Shown: piece after piece, positions 1 through 11,186 of the stretch
How positions within the stretch are numbered: the stretch's first letter is position 1
Layout of the letters: every line of letters begins with the position of its first letter
Source: Arabidopsis thaliana
Taxonomy: Eukaryota > Streptophyta > Magnoliopsida > Brassicales > Brassicaceae
DNA: 64,000 nt
Direction of reading: 5' to 3'
Assembly: GCF_000001735.4 (NCBI RefSeq)
Contig: NC_003075.7
Span: 12,959,001 to 13,023,000 of the forward strand
Program-made: the position numbers and the translations under genes
The notes under the pieces: model-generated
The model's database searches: none
What the model saw: only the letters and a program-made list of their open reading frames with translations
What the model was told of the DNA's origin: nothing

Positions 1-656
1 GAGATTGCCATTGCGACGGAGAATAATGGTGACGTATGGTGGATCATCAATGTTACAAAAATAAAAAAATAAAAACGGGTCAAAAGGTCAGAAATAACAG
101 TAAAAAAGAACTTGCAGAACAAGAAATAGGTCAAAGTCTTTCTGACGGTACAAAAATGACAAATTCGTCACGGTGATGATGGTGACGTAACTGTACCTGA
201 GAGTAGAGAGACCTTGATTAGAGACTAGTGAGAGAGACTTTCCACAAATGAATCATTGAATACTAACTAATGAAGAAGAAACTATAATCACTTTATTTAC
301 ACCAAAAAAAAGGGGTATTATTTACATTATTCAATTGAACGGATTCACGAGTCGGGGTTGTCGTTGCTATAAAATCTGGCTTAAAGTTGATTGGCCCCTT
401 TTTGGGTTCAAGTCCATCTACTATGTAAACAGCATTTGTATGATTCCAATTTTTGGTTTTTAAGCAAGTGTAAAATAGGCCAACAAAAGCTATCTGGAAG
501 AGGAAATCTGGGAAACAAATGCTATGGTCTTATCACTTGAAACACAAATCCATTTTTCAAAAAGATTCAAGTGTTAAAAAGGAAAGAAACAATCTTTTGC
601 AGCTACAACACCATTCAGAAACCCCTCATCAGAGATTCTATGAATTCAGGGCAGTT
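1..656. other. Left-edge flank and 3' UTR of FKBP53
   Basis: No complete gene is visible. The part nearest 656 must hold the 3' UTR of the minus-strand FKBP53 gene. At the extreme left edge the minus strand has an ATG at 11..9 in good context (purine at -3, G at +4), which could be the start of a neighbouring minus-strand gene cut by the window. Only three codons are visible, so this is a guess. The rest is AT-rich and non-coding. Confidence 0.4.
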
Positions 657-3632
657 TTATTGAACATTAATCAGTTCGACATCAAAAGTCAGCCAAGAAT
701 TAGGAGGAATCTGGCCACCAGCACCCTTCACACCATACCTGGGAGCCAAACAATATTATCATCCCATTAAAAAGGTTTAACAAAACATTGCTAATTCAAA
801 ATAACATAAATCAAAATGAGTTTACTTACCCCATTGATGGAGGAATTGTAAGCTTCCTTTTGTCACCAACGCGCATGCCTGTGGAATTCAAAAACTTGAG
901 ATGAATACAACACGATTCACTTTTTGAACAAAGTTATAAGTAAAAAAACAGTAAGAAATTAAGATATATACCATTAACTCCAACATCCCATCCCTTAATG
1001 ACTGATCCAATACCTACACGTTACAATAAGAACATAAAGTATCACTTACACCAGCAATACACTGTAATTCTCAACCAATTTCCCAAGCTATTATCTTTGA
1101 ATCTAGTTATAATACCAACCTAGACGAAACTTAAATGGTGATTTTCCAATGTTGGAATCGAAAATCTTCCCATTCTTCTGAAGTTTTCCAATATAGCGCA
1201 CAGAAACCTGCACTCAGAGACAATAGAATGAGCTCCAAAAAGATTTGGGAAAACACACAAATACATTGATGCACTCTAATAGGATTTTGGATTCAAACCA
1301 AGTTCACAAAGACAATTAGCCAGAGTTAACCACAACTTAAGGGTTTGAGTGTTTGTAGGTTTTACAAGCCATTAGTTTGTTCACTTCCTATTTAATGTAT
1401 ATTCTTTGGTGCTCTTAGGTCTAAGTCTAACAAGGTATTACTTTGCTCACTTTCTATCTAGTGTCAATTCTTTCAACACCCACATTCTTATCACACTACC
1501 ACCTTGTTGCATAATCTATATGAGATTGCAGTAACCATATGATATTATGTGTGCAATTTATGACTTTAAGTGTGCATACCGTTTTTCCAGGATCAGCTCT
1601 CTTGCCGTTGGGTTTTCCCATGCTCAACTCTTCAACAATGAGCCCATTTGGGTATGTCCGTACTTGAGAAGACTTGGAGTCCGCTGGGGTTTGCTTCTCA
1701 ACAGTACCAGAAATTTCTGCAGCTTCGTCACTTGGTTTCTTCTTTTTCTTATTTTTAGTTTTCTTCTCAGCAGATTTATCTGGGGTCTTGGAGCTTTCAC
1801 TCCTGCAATAATACCATAAAAAAGCACAGACTTTTGTTAGGAGAAAAAGTTTGAAAGAACCGCTGTATACTCATAAGCGTTTTTTACTTTGTGATCTATG
1901 TGAGTAATAATTCAAATACTTACTTACTGATATTTCACAAATGACATAAACACAATCTGTTATCACCAAAAAAGTTCTCAAATCAAGAAATAAGAGTTCT
2001 CACATGGCATTGTTTGCAGTTCCATCTTGAGCTTTTGTGTTTGAAGAAATTTGGCTAATATCCTGCTTCTTCAGAACATTTCCCGTCTGAACTTGTCCAG
2101 CTTCCTCATTTAAGACATTTTCCCCTTTCTTCTTCTCTTTCTGATTTTTCTTCTTTTTACTCTTGTTTGCACTGGAACAGATTTTAGAAACAACTTCGTA
2201 TCCCCACGATATATAAAATATGTGAACTCTGTCCTCAGAGTCAATAGAGAGCAAAGAGAGTAGTACCTTTCTTGTCCATCATCTTGCTCAGCAGCCTTGG
2301 CCTTCCGTTTCTTGTTACTACCTTGTTCGTCATTATCTACAACCATCTTCTCACCTGACGCATTCTCTACTTCAGATGATTTTCCTTTAGGAATAGGTAA
2401 ACCGTCTTCGTCTTCATCTTCGCTTTCCAAAACTGGAACATGGGCACCCTCTATGGCAACGATTTGTTTCTTTGCATTCTCACCTTCGCTAGCTTGACTC
2501 TTCTTCTTGGTTTGTTTTGCCTTATTATCTTTGGCAGGTTTCTCTTCATCTTCTATCTCCTCAATTATAACTAGCAAAGATATCATTCAGATTAGTTTTA
2601 ACAGAACAAGGAAAGATCAATCATATAAACTATTAACACAAATGTAGAACAGGATCAGCACCAAGGAGACACACTTGTACAAAAGCTTAAATTTACGGAC
2701 ATACATTTGAAAAGTCTTTTATCAATATCTTTTTGAAACCTTCTAGTTATAAGACAAGAGTGACGAATCAAGCAATCACACTAAGCTAAAATGGAAGTAC
2801 TAAGATGCAATCTGATAAGGATCTCTGTAAGAAAAAGTACCTCCACTCTTTGGGGCAGCAGCATTCCGATACCTTTCAAGATTGCTATCAAGGAAGTCTT
2901 CAAATTCATCCAATTGCTCATCCTCTTCACTATCATATTCACACGAATCGTCTTCCTCAGACTCACCAACATCAATACCATCTCTATAATATAGTCGCAA
3001 TGAAAACATTAAGATTTCTAAACAGATGGAATAATAGAAAAACAAGAAAGCATTATTTGCTAAAGTAAACTAGTAACAATGAAAGGATACGAATCATCTT
3101 CATCATGCTCATAATCATCTTCATCGTCCTGATAATACTCCAAGAATCCAGACAAGTGGATACTTCTGTCACCAGTCACGGTGAATTCCACTGGCTCATC
3201 ATCATCGTCAAACTCAAGATTCAGAGGGCAACATTCGATTTTGTTTGGCAACAATGAACACAAAGCAATAGGAGCCTTGTCTCCTATTGAACACTGAATC
3301 ACACTCTTTTCTTTGCTCAAACCCGTACCTAGAGTTGCCTGAATGATGGCAAAACATACATACATCAATAGATATATCAAACATATTCAGATTCCAAAAC
3401 TAGACTACACAAATATACAATTCATATCCCAAATCAGCTCGAAGGAACAAGAGTATAGTACCTGGGTCACGTGAATCTTTCCTTGTTCATTTTTTGGATT
3501 ATAAGCTTGAGGCTTCCCAGGTTTCACTTCAAGTCCTGCATATGTTAACAACACAAAATCAGAACCTAGGAATCATGCTCCGGGAAAATCAAAGAAAACA
3601 CTGAGCAGAGAAAACTAACCCCAGAATCCCAT
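657..3632 (-). CDS. FKBP53: FKBP53, nuclear FK506-binding peptidyl-prolyl isomerase and histone chaperone
   Basis: Eleven coding exons join in frame: 3632-3630 to 3620 region (13 nt), 3535-3462, 3338-3091, 2983-2841, 2570-2267, 2171-2004, 1802-1580, 1207-1120, 1013-972, 878-830 and 738-657. They give 477 residues. The start MGFWGLEVKPGK opens a nucleoplasmin-like N-terminal domain. Long acidic runs (DDEDDYEHDEDD, SEDEDEDG) alternate with basic, Lys-rich nuclear-type patches (KSKKKKNQKEKKK). The last roughly 100 residues are one FKBP domain (VSVRYIGKLQKNGKIFDSN, GVNGMRVGDKRKLTIPPSM, ending VELINVQ). The family is known to bind histones and to repress ribosomal DNA. The isomerase fold is clear, but activity cannot be judged from sequence. 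SHB1 lies upstream on the same strand. The 5' flank carries a telo-box and TGGGCY elements (separate entry). Confidence 0.95.
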
Positions 3633-3688
3633 TTTCTCAGCTAGGTTACTCCTTGGAATCGAAGCGGCAACTTTGTTTCTACAGACTA

Positions 3689-3841
3689 AAACCCTAATCG
3701 AAGGTTTTTAGCAGACGAGCTTTATATCGAGATTAAAGCGGTTTCGAGAAATTTCGACAATTTGTGCAACCGCGCTCTCAGTTTGGGCCTTAACAGACTT
3801 TGAAATTCAATGAAGCCCCAATGAAGCCCCAATGAAGCCCA
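3689..3841. promoter_or_regulatory. FKBP53 promoter: telo-box and triplicated GAAGCCC/TGGGCY block
   Basis: A telo-box AAACCCTAA lies at 3689-3697, about 60 bases upstream of the FKBP53 ATG. Farther out, an 11-base unit (aatgaagcccc) is repeated three times at 3809-3841. It is preceded by TTGGGCCTT near 3783. On the gene strand these give GGGCTTC and TGGGCY (site II type) cores. Telo-box plus site II is the known promoter pairing of plant ribosome-biogenesis and proliferation genes. Its use here is inferred. Confidence 0.55.
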
Positions 3842-4381
3842 TATATTGGTCTGTCATAAATCGTAAAGTAAATGGTATTGTCAAGATACTCTTCATATTT
3901 GATAACATTTAATTTGTGTTCATTATTTTACTAGAGTTAATTTGAAAAAAAAATCTATAATTTTCTCTCATGTAAACGCAAATTCAGAAATTTTGTTTTA
4001 AATAAAACAATATGAGACCTATCTTTCAACAAAACAATACAATATTGAGACCTAAACACACTGTACAATGACGTGAGTTTCTATCTTTCTTGTCAAAATC
4101 TGAAGTAAGTGTACAAAGTAATGTCTTTTTGTTGTATGTAACCAAGTTAGTTAAGTGTTTGTATCTCTTGTTACCAAGGAACGAAGAGATTTCCACTTGA
4201 TTTCTCCATAATTCTACCATCGCTTAGGTCTGACCCTGAGAGTGAGCCAGCCTCGAGTTGGCTCTCTGAAGAATACAGCGGAGAGGCAAAGCTCGATCGT
4301 TACAGTTGTATACCGGAACAGCGGTGAAAAGTTTAGTTGTTGTTTAGGTAATTTTGTGAAACCAAGTATTTTCTTGTTAAG
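3842..4381. other. Intergenic region between SHB1 3' end and FKBP53 promoter
   Basis: AT-rich spacer of about 540 bases. It should contain the SHB1 3' UTR (minus strand, just below 4382). A 64-codon minus-strand ORF here has no recognisable domain and no codon signature, so I regard the stretch as non-coding. Confidence 0.6.
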
Positions 4382-7300
4382 CTAATTGTTATGATGATCT
4401 CCATCTTCTTCGTAGTTGAACGGTAACGGGACAGTTTTGAACGCCCTGTATCTCCCAACGTTGTTCAAATGCTCATTCTCCAGCCTAATCAACAATTACA
4501 TTTCATTAGTTTTGTGTAGATTCATGCATGAAAACACCATCTTCTCAGTCTCGGAGCTTACCTAAAGAAGTTCCAGATACCTCTGCGTATGATCTCAAGG
4601 CAAGCCATAAGCGCGACCATAGTTTCTCTATGCAAGAAAGAGAATTTCAGATCCAAAACTGTTTGCAACCACACTAACCTCAACAAAACATTCAGGACCT
4701 GCCAAGTACATGAAGCAACAATCTTCACCATATATGTATAAAGAAAAAACAAAAACAGAGGTTATTGCTGTTTTCTGTTTGCTCTCACCATTGCAGCGTA
4801 GTACACGGTTTTGTGAGGAACAAGAAGCTTGTCTCTCAAGAAACTATTCTTACATCCTCTTTGAAGCAATCCCCAGTCAAGAACAATGTCCCAGTAAGTT
4901 CCGTAAAACGTTGCAACTCCTGAGAAAACCCAAGCTGTGATATTCCAGTTGCTTCCTCGGTTTAGAGTATAAGCTGTTCTAAGAGAAGCAGCAACGATGG
5001 TCAAAAGGTATTTGATGCCATTGTAGCCATGACTCAGATCTCTGTCTTCCACCATTCTTCGGATGCACTGAAGAAACCGTAACCAGTAAGGTATAACGGC
5101 GACGATGAAGTAGAATGTTCTGAATCCAATATTTGATGTGCAGGTGTTTCGTCGTCTATATCTGAAATCTCCAAAACCATAGTAGCATATGTAGAACTCT
5201 AGACTCCTCAGTGCTTGAACCTAGCATTGATTGTTTAAATCAGAAATCATCGATCAAAATAAGTATGAAGCTATCTTATCGAGTATAGATTTTCTCGAAC
5301 CTGGCTTGTTAGTTGATCTCCCAAGAAAAAGTCCGGAAGATGCACCTGCAAAAATGGAAGACATTCTTCTTAACATTTCTGTTTATGCTTCAGATGAATG
5401 GAGAGGAGGATATGTTGTTGGTACCGCGTAAAATGGTGCAGCAATGCAGCGGAACAGAACCGAGAGGAAGAAGAATCGGCTTGACCGATACAAAATGTTA
5501 AAGGGGCAGAGAACAATGATAATCACTAACTGCAATATGCAGAGAAACGAGTCTTACTAAAAACAAAGATTGAGTTGTGTAAAATGTACTGAGAAATAGA
5601 GAGAGATAGAAGGAACTTACTACGAGAAGAAAGAGGGGGATAAGTTCGGTGACTAATCTGTAATCTTTTGTTTGAGCATCCATTTCCATGTCAAGGTTTA
5701 ATAAGACAGCACATAAAGAAAGTGTACCAAGACCAAAGCTGAGAAGTAGAACATGTCTATAACCAAGTTCAGTGCCTTGTTTGAATCCAAAGATGAAGGA
5801 GTAATTCACACGGTATCGCCTCCAGAAGTAGATATTAGCAGCGTACACGTCCATGTGCAAAACTACAAACCCAAAAAACCTGCAAATGAAATGTATATAT
5901 CTCAAGAATATTACACAGAGACAGAGATAGTGTGTTTGGTTTATATTTGGTCGTTTTACTGACCTGTAAAGAGGGAACATTGTTTCCATATAAGTTCTTT
6001 GTCCCGGTGTACCCATGATATTACGAGCATGGATGATCAAACCCAGAGCTACAATGAGAGAAATACCACAGCCGAAAAAGAAGCCTAAAACAAAACAAAA
6101 AACAGAACAAAATGATGAATTACTCTTGAAAATACATGTCAAAAGATTGGTTATTGTAGTGTTGATATATATACCGGTGGAAAACGTTATAAGATGACGT
6201 TCTTTATTTATTTTTGGTCTTAAATGGCTCATCCCTTCCCTCCGATTTGAATTGGAGAAATGTTCAATGAAAATAGATTCAACCTTTAGCAACAACTTAT
6301 GAACCTGCACATGTTTAAAGCTTCAAACTAAAGTTTCATGTTTCGATTTTCCTAGATAGAAGAAGGATACTTACTTCTTCGGAGCTACTGAGGAAAGATT
6401 TATCGACCATCTCCATATACAGTTTCGCAGCATTTCTTTTGGCTATCTAAAGAGTAGAGCATATATATTAAACTAGAGTAAATGCTGTAAAAGCTTGTCA
6501 AAATTATCAACAGAAATTAAGTACCTTATCATACTTCTTCATGATCTTGGAAACAGCGGAAGCGTTCAAGAAGCTGTAGTTTTTAAGATGTCGAAGCTTC
6601 TGATAAAACTCAATGAACGCTACCTGAAGTCGCTTTTCCACTTCCTTGAGATTATCTCTTGTGAATTTGAGCTCGTCCTGCTTATGGACCTTGAGTATAG
6701 TTTTAATTGCGGACAGAGGAGTTATTTCTCGAGTTTTGTTCATCCTGATGCGCTCAAGAATACTCTCATTCGATGTATCTTCGTTCCTCATAAGATCAGC
6801 TAACGCCACATCTGATTAACCAAAACATAATAAAGATTCATACTTTTCAGTCTTCACAGGCCAAAATTGAAACCAAAACAGAACATGAGAAACTCACTTA
6901 CTGTGTTCTGTACACTTTGAAGATGATCCAACCTCAGAAGCTGAGCCATTGATGTCTTCTGAAACTGAATCAAAGACAGAAGGGTTCTTCTGATTCTGAT
7001 CCATGACTTTGTGTCTGAAAGCAATCAAAGCATCCATTTGTTTGTTCAGAGCCAGAGCCTCAGTTCTAGCTGTCTCCACTTTCAGCCTGTAAAAGTTATT
7101 TACCTTGTTGAATTCTCGATCTAGGGTTCTAAAAAAGGTAACCTCAAAGTCGCCACCTGCTTCTCCGGCCTTTAAAAACGTAGTCTCGTAAGCCGCCGTC
7201 TCGAGCCCTTCTTCGAGCCGTGTCACAGTGTTGACCACAATGTCGTGATTCTCAGAGACCAAGGCGTCGCGGTTGTACCGTCTGGTTAGGTTACGTGCGA

Positions 7301-7448
7301 AGGAAGGAGTACTGCTCTGGTTATTGGAATCTGACCTATTCCGGGAAGCTTGGATGTCTTGAAGAATGGTTTTGAGGTAAGCGTAATCTATATAAGCTTC
7401 TTGCCATTCTGGGATCATCTGAGACACAAACTCTTTCCCAAACCTCAT
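4382..7448 (-). CDS. SHB1: SHB1, SPX-EXS domain protein of the PHO1 family
   Basis: Eleven exons join in frame to 745 residues: 7448-6902, 6811-6525, 6446-6375, 6304-6175, 6084-5964, 5879-5621, 5529-5425, 5345-5301 (45 nt), 5220-4789, 4698-4562 and 4484-4382. The N-terminus [20 protein letters not shown] is an SPX domain, which in this family senses inositol pyrophosphate or phosphate status. Several hydrophobic segments follow. The C-terminal EXS domain is plain from [37 protein letters not shown] and [12 protein letters not shown]1 relatives export phosphate. SHB1 is known as a regulator of hypocotyl blue-light response and seed size. The start is the first ATG of the SPX motif. A full-length PHO1-type protein with no visible defect. 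Confidence 0.95.
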
Positions 7449-8196
7449 GATTCTTCAACCTTCAGATCTTTTTTTTTCTTGCTCGAAGTCTACAGTCAGA
7501 ATCTCAAATTATGAATCTTGGCCTCTCTCTGTCTTTGGAACAAAAGTTGGAAAGAAGAATGTGACTTTTTGACTTTTGGGTTTTGAGTGATGCTGAAAGT
7601 TTTTCTAGAGAGGTAGACCAGGTCTTGAGTCTTAACTTAGCCAACAAAAATATGAATTCGTTTTCGTCCACAATTTTAAACAATAAAAAAAAAATACCCA
7701 AAAAAAAAAACAGACAATCAAAAGTCAAAACTCTTAAAAAATTACTAACAAAAATATGAAATTGTTATAAGATATCGTTTTGTTATATATCATTCTTAAT
7801 TAAGGTTTATAAGTTGTAAATTAAAATTTAAAAACTATGAAATTAAAGCAAAAGTAACGTTAGCAACGCATGTTACATCGTTTTTGTGCAAAACGCATGT
7901 TACATCTATCGAGTAATTTTCCATTGCCAATAAATTATTGATATAACTAGAAGTTTGATTATAGTTCAATAAAATTTATGGCCTGTTTTCGGTATGGATT
8001 AGGATCCTAGATATTTTTATAATCAACCCTGCATGTGACATGTGAAATGTCAATGTGCTTATTAAATCTGTAGTCAATCAATACATGTCATGTCAATGTG
8101 CTTATTAAATTATTATATGACATATATCAACGTACGTTCCCACTTGAGATGATTAGGTTTTGGTCAATGCCTTGGTGGTGGCTCTATACGCGTAAA

Positions 8197-8357
8197 TCGT
8201 ATCTTCTACATCGGTTGACAAAAAAAACTGGTATCTTCTACACTTTTATCTTTTGAGCTTCTCTGTTTTGTCGCCACCTAATGTGTAATGTCTTTTATTC
8301 AATGCAAAACCCGTATCTTCTACATTTCGTTGACAAAACAAATTGGTATCTTCTACA
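8197..8357. repeat. Diverged direct duplication around the core gtatcttctaca
   Basis: The block gtatcttctacat, then gttgacaaaa, then ggtatcttctacac occurs twice, at about 8199-8245 and 8312-8357. The second copy is slightly diverged. It is an internal direct duplication of about 45 bases with period near 113. Confidence 0.7.
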
Positions 8358-8911
8358 CTGTGTAGTGACCACAATGTATCATCAACTGGTATTGCATCAG
8401 CTCAGAAGCGAGTCATTTGGGCATTGTATATTCTACGGACCAATTTTTTTCATTTTTAGCAAACAAATTTTACAAACTACATATCGGTTGTCCATAAAGA
8501 AAACAAGTACGTAGAAAAATAAGAAAACAAGTACGTATACTTAACGCTAATAAATAGCAACCGACTTTTGAATTATTTGATTTAACTCTTTAAATTATTT
8601 CTTAGAAAGAGTTATGGAAGAATTAAAAGTTTTAAAAACATTTGATGCTAATCTAGTTTTTCTTTGGTGACTTTTTTTCAACCAATTTGAGATGTTTTAA
8701 ATGGGGATCTGACAAGTAACTATTGTACCAGGAATACGCACCATTTCCTTTTTTTGTGCTTATAAATACATATTTATTTATTTTATTTATATAATAATTT
8801 GAAAACTTAGAAATTACACTAATTTATTAATTCTTTACTTACAAACAATTGGTTTTAGTTTTTAAAATTATCCAAGGCTGATTTCACCTAATTAAAATAA
8901 CCATGACTAGA

Positions 8912-9085
8912 TTTTAACCCGCGGACAACTTATTTTTTAAATTAGTATATATAAAAGTTTGCAAATTAAATCTATTTATTTTTATTTTATAGTTTACAAT
9001 TGTTATTAAATAACGTCTTACCAAACCCGTCTCGCCAAATCCGCCCCGTAAAAAAAAACCGCGGTACACCGCTAATTTAAATATA
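8912..9085 (-). mobile_element. Possible Helitron-like terminal remnant
   Basis: Read on the minus strand, the segment ends with ccgcgggttaaaatCTAG followed by T, at about 8912 of the plus strand. A CTAG end following a GC-rich short palindrome and inserted before T is what Helitron 3' termini look like. A second ccgcgg lies near 9060. The hairpin is not complete and no 5' TC end was identified. Weak call; a random GC islet in AT-rich DNA is the alternative. Confidence 0.2.
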
Positions 9086-9107
9086 TAATTAAAAGAAATA
9101 TTTTACG

Positions 9108-9295
9108 GGATTGCAATTGTATTTTGGTTTGTCAAACAAATATTTGTTTAAAATAGTTGCCAAAATCTAGTTCAAATTTTGGAGAAAAAAGATTTATTGG
9201 ATAGATAAAGAATATATTTAGGTGGGTTTTGCTCATTTTAAGGGATTGCAATTATATTTTTGTTTGTCAAACATTTTTTGTTTTAAATAGTTGCT
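9108..9295. repeat. Diverged direct duplication around the core gggattgcaatt
   Basis: A segment beginning gggattgcaatt and continuing through tttgtcaaac and aaatagttgc occurs at about 9110-9162 and again at about 9242-9293. The two copies differ by scattered substitutions and one small length change, so the duplication is not recent. Confidence 0.65.
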
Positions 9296-10015
9296 GAATA
9301 TATTTGGAATATTTTTAGTTTATTAATCAATTTATTGCTGGAAAAAAATCAATAATTAATACTCAATGGCAGCCTAGTAAATAAGTCCCAACTCTAAGAT
9401 TTATTTCACAAAATGGCTGCAAAAATGTATATATAGATGATTCATTATTTCATTTTATGCGGTAGGAGTAAAAACAACATTAACTAGCAAAAACTATAAT
9501 ACACACACAACAGTAACTACTCATCGAGTATGGCATTCATGGATACGAATCAAATCTCAAATCGTATAAGCCTGGCCATTATTTTATTTTACAATATTTG
9601 ATAATGTGCTACCTAAATATCAAAATTTTAGAATATTCTGAAATAAAATGTCGAATTTTTGTGATAGCCTTAAATTACTACATGCTCACGTATGTAAATT
9701 TTCTATTCTTTCATAGTTAATTTTCTATTAAAATGTACAATTTCCAGTTTGATGGTATGAAGATCAACAAAGTACCATAAAAATGTATAATTTCTATTTC
9801 TTCCTAATTAATATTCTTTAAAGTGTAATTTTCCAGTTCATCCTTGTTAATTTTCTTAAATAATAAAATGTAAAACTTACAAATTTCACGGACTTTATTA
9901 ACAGAAATGTAAATAATTGTAAATAAATGTAAACATACTGTGTCACAAGAAGACATGACAAAAAATAAAAACAGTAGAAATAAACTTTTTTCTGGGTGCG
10001 TGTGGTAAAACAAAC

Positions 10016-10174
10016 ATGGGGACTGATCCAATGAAGTTTATCGCAATTTCTGGAATTTCAGTCGGTGTATTAATCATCATCGCACTGATAGTGGCTTATG
10101 CCTGCTATCGTGCCCGAAAGGAAGGACCAGTCAGAGGCGACGGACGACTCACACCTATTGTAATGATGATATGA
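10016..10174 (+). CDS. Small putative single-pass membrane peptide, 52 residues
   Basis: ATG at 10016 (A at -3, G at +4) opens a 52-codon frame ending TGA at 10172-10174. The peptide starts MGTDPMKFIAISGISVG. It has one strong hydrophobic segment at residues 8-25, then a cysteine and a positively charged juxtamembrane stretch (YACYRARKEGPVRGDGR). That is the usual layout of a small type III or tail membrane peptide. The hydrophilic half is balanced and not AT-biased, unlike the surrounding DNA, which argues for a real coding stretch. A second in-frame ATG at 10031 would give 47 residues. I do not recognise a family. A spliced upstream exon (for example a short ORF at 9530) is possible but unsupported. 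Confidence 0.45.
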   Translation: MGTDPMKFIAISGISVGVLIIIALIVAYACYRARKEGPVRGDGRLTPIVMMI

Positions 10175-11186
10175 TATATCACCTATTTTCGATCTTTTTC
10201 TAATAATTTATTTTATGATGCAACTTTTTAGATTACTATATACTATAGAAGAGCATATTGTAATTCTATTTTACCTATATAATAATAAATAATATTTCGG
10301 CGATTTTGTCATATGCTGGAGTGTTACATTAGATGATGACTAGTAGGGTTTTTTTTTTTATGTGAAAACAACAATCGTTGTGTCATATAACGCGAAGTGA
10401 CAAACAAACAATTCGAAATATTAGCAATGTTACAAAATTCGAAATATACGCAATGTTATGGTGGTGTTGACCGAAGGGTAGTTTCGTAACTTTACATCAT
10501 CGCGTGGTCGTATACGCGCCGATGAGATCACAGACGGCATTAATGGGCTCCGGAAGAAGAAACAAATGATTAATTTAAGGAATAAATTACCACTAAATTC
10601 GTTTGATTATTTCCGGAAAACAATTAACTAATAAAACTATAACTAACCTTTGTTTAATTTTTTGATTTCGCGTCTTCACTGTTGTGGATTTCTTCTGAAT
10701 CTTCTGAGCTCGCTTCACCTACAAGAAGACAACAAGGATCATTTTCTCTAGGTTCGTAGATTCTCTTTCTTCTTCTTCTTCGTTTGGATCTGCTTAGTGA
10801 AGAAGATAATCTTCTGAAAAATTGTTTGTTTTTTTTCTGAAAATCTGAATACGTAATGATTTGAGCTGAATCTGAGTTAGATTCACATTTATATTCTGGA
10901 TTTGTGCTATTTGATGATTTATTAGATCGATCATCTTGTTTTCTTCTTTCGCCTTTAAGTATGTTTGCTCATAGTGTTGCTCTTCCAGATTCCAGATCCT
11001 GAAGAAGGTGAAATCTTATCTGTGATCCAGTGGAAGATTGAATCAAGTAACAGATTCACTTAGTTCACTTGCGTATTGCATGCCCCTGAAGATAACATTT
11101 TGAATAATGTTGATATTGAATTATCACCTATAAGCTCTGGTTCTTGTTGCTTGTATTGGTTCTGGGTATCTACTAGTGAAGAAACC
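10175..11186. other. TBL18 promoter and 5' UTR
   Basis: AT-rich DNA up to about 10,490, then a more balanced, CT-rich stretch (tcttcttcttcttcg near 10,770) typical of an Arabidopsis 5' UTR. Short upstream ATGs occur. One at 11076 is in frame with TBL18 without an intervening stop and would add 37 residues. Confidence 0.5.

Larger units (their letters stand above)
7449..10015. other. AT-rich intergenic region with degenerate local duplications
   Basis: SHB1 promoter on the left, then about 2 kb of AT-rich DNA without credible coding capacity. It holds two local duplications (separate entries at 8197-8357 and 9108-9295). It also has GC-rich islets in an AT-rich background near 8920 (cccgcgg) and 9010-9075, including two CCGCGG palindromes, which look like transposon debris. 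A TATATATA run near 9427 could serve a transcript toward the small ORF at 10016, but no link is proven. Confidence 0.5.

Noticed and set aside
2110-2586. Long ORFs around FKBP53 exons continuing into introns
   Set aside because: They read through splice sites; the exon structure given restores one continuous 477-residue protein.
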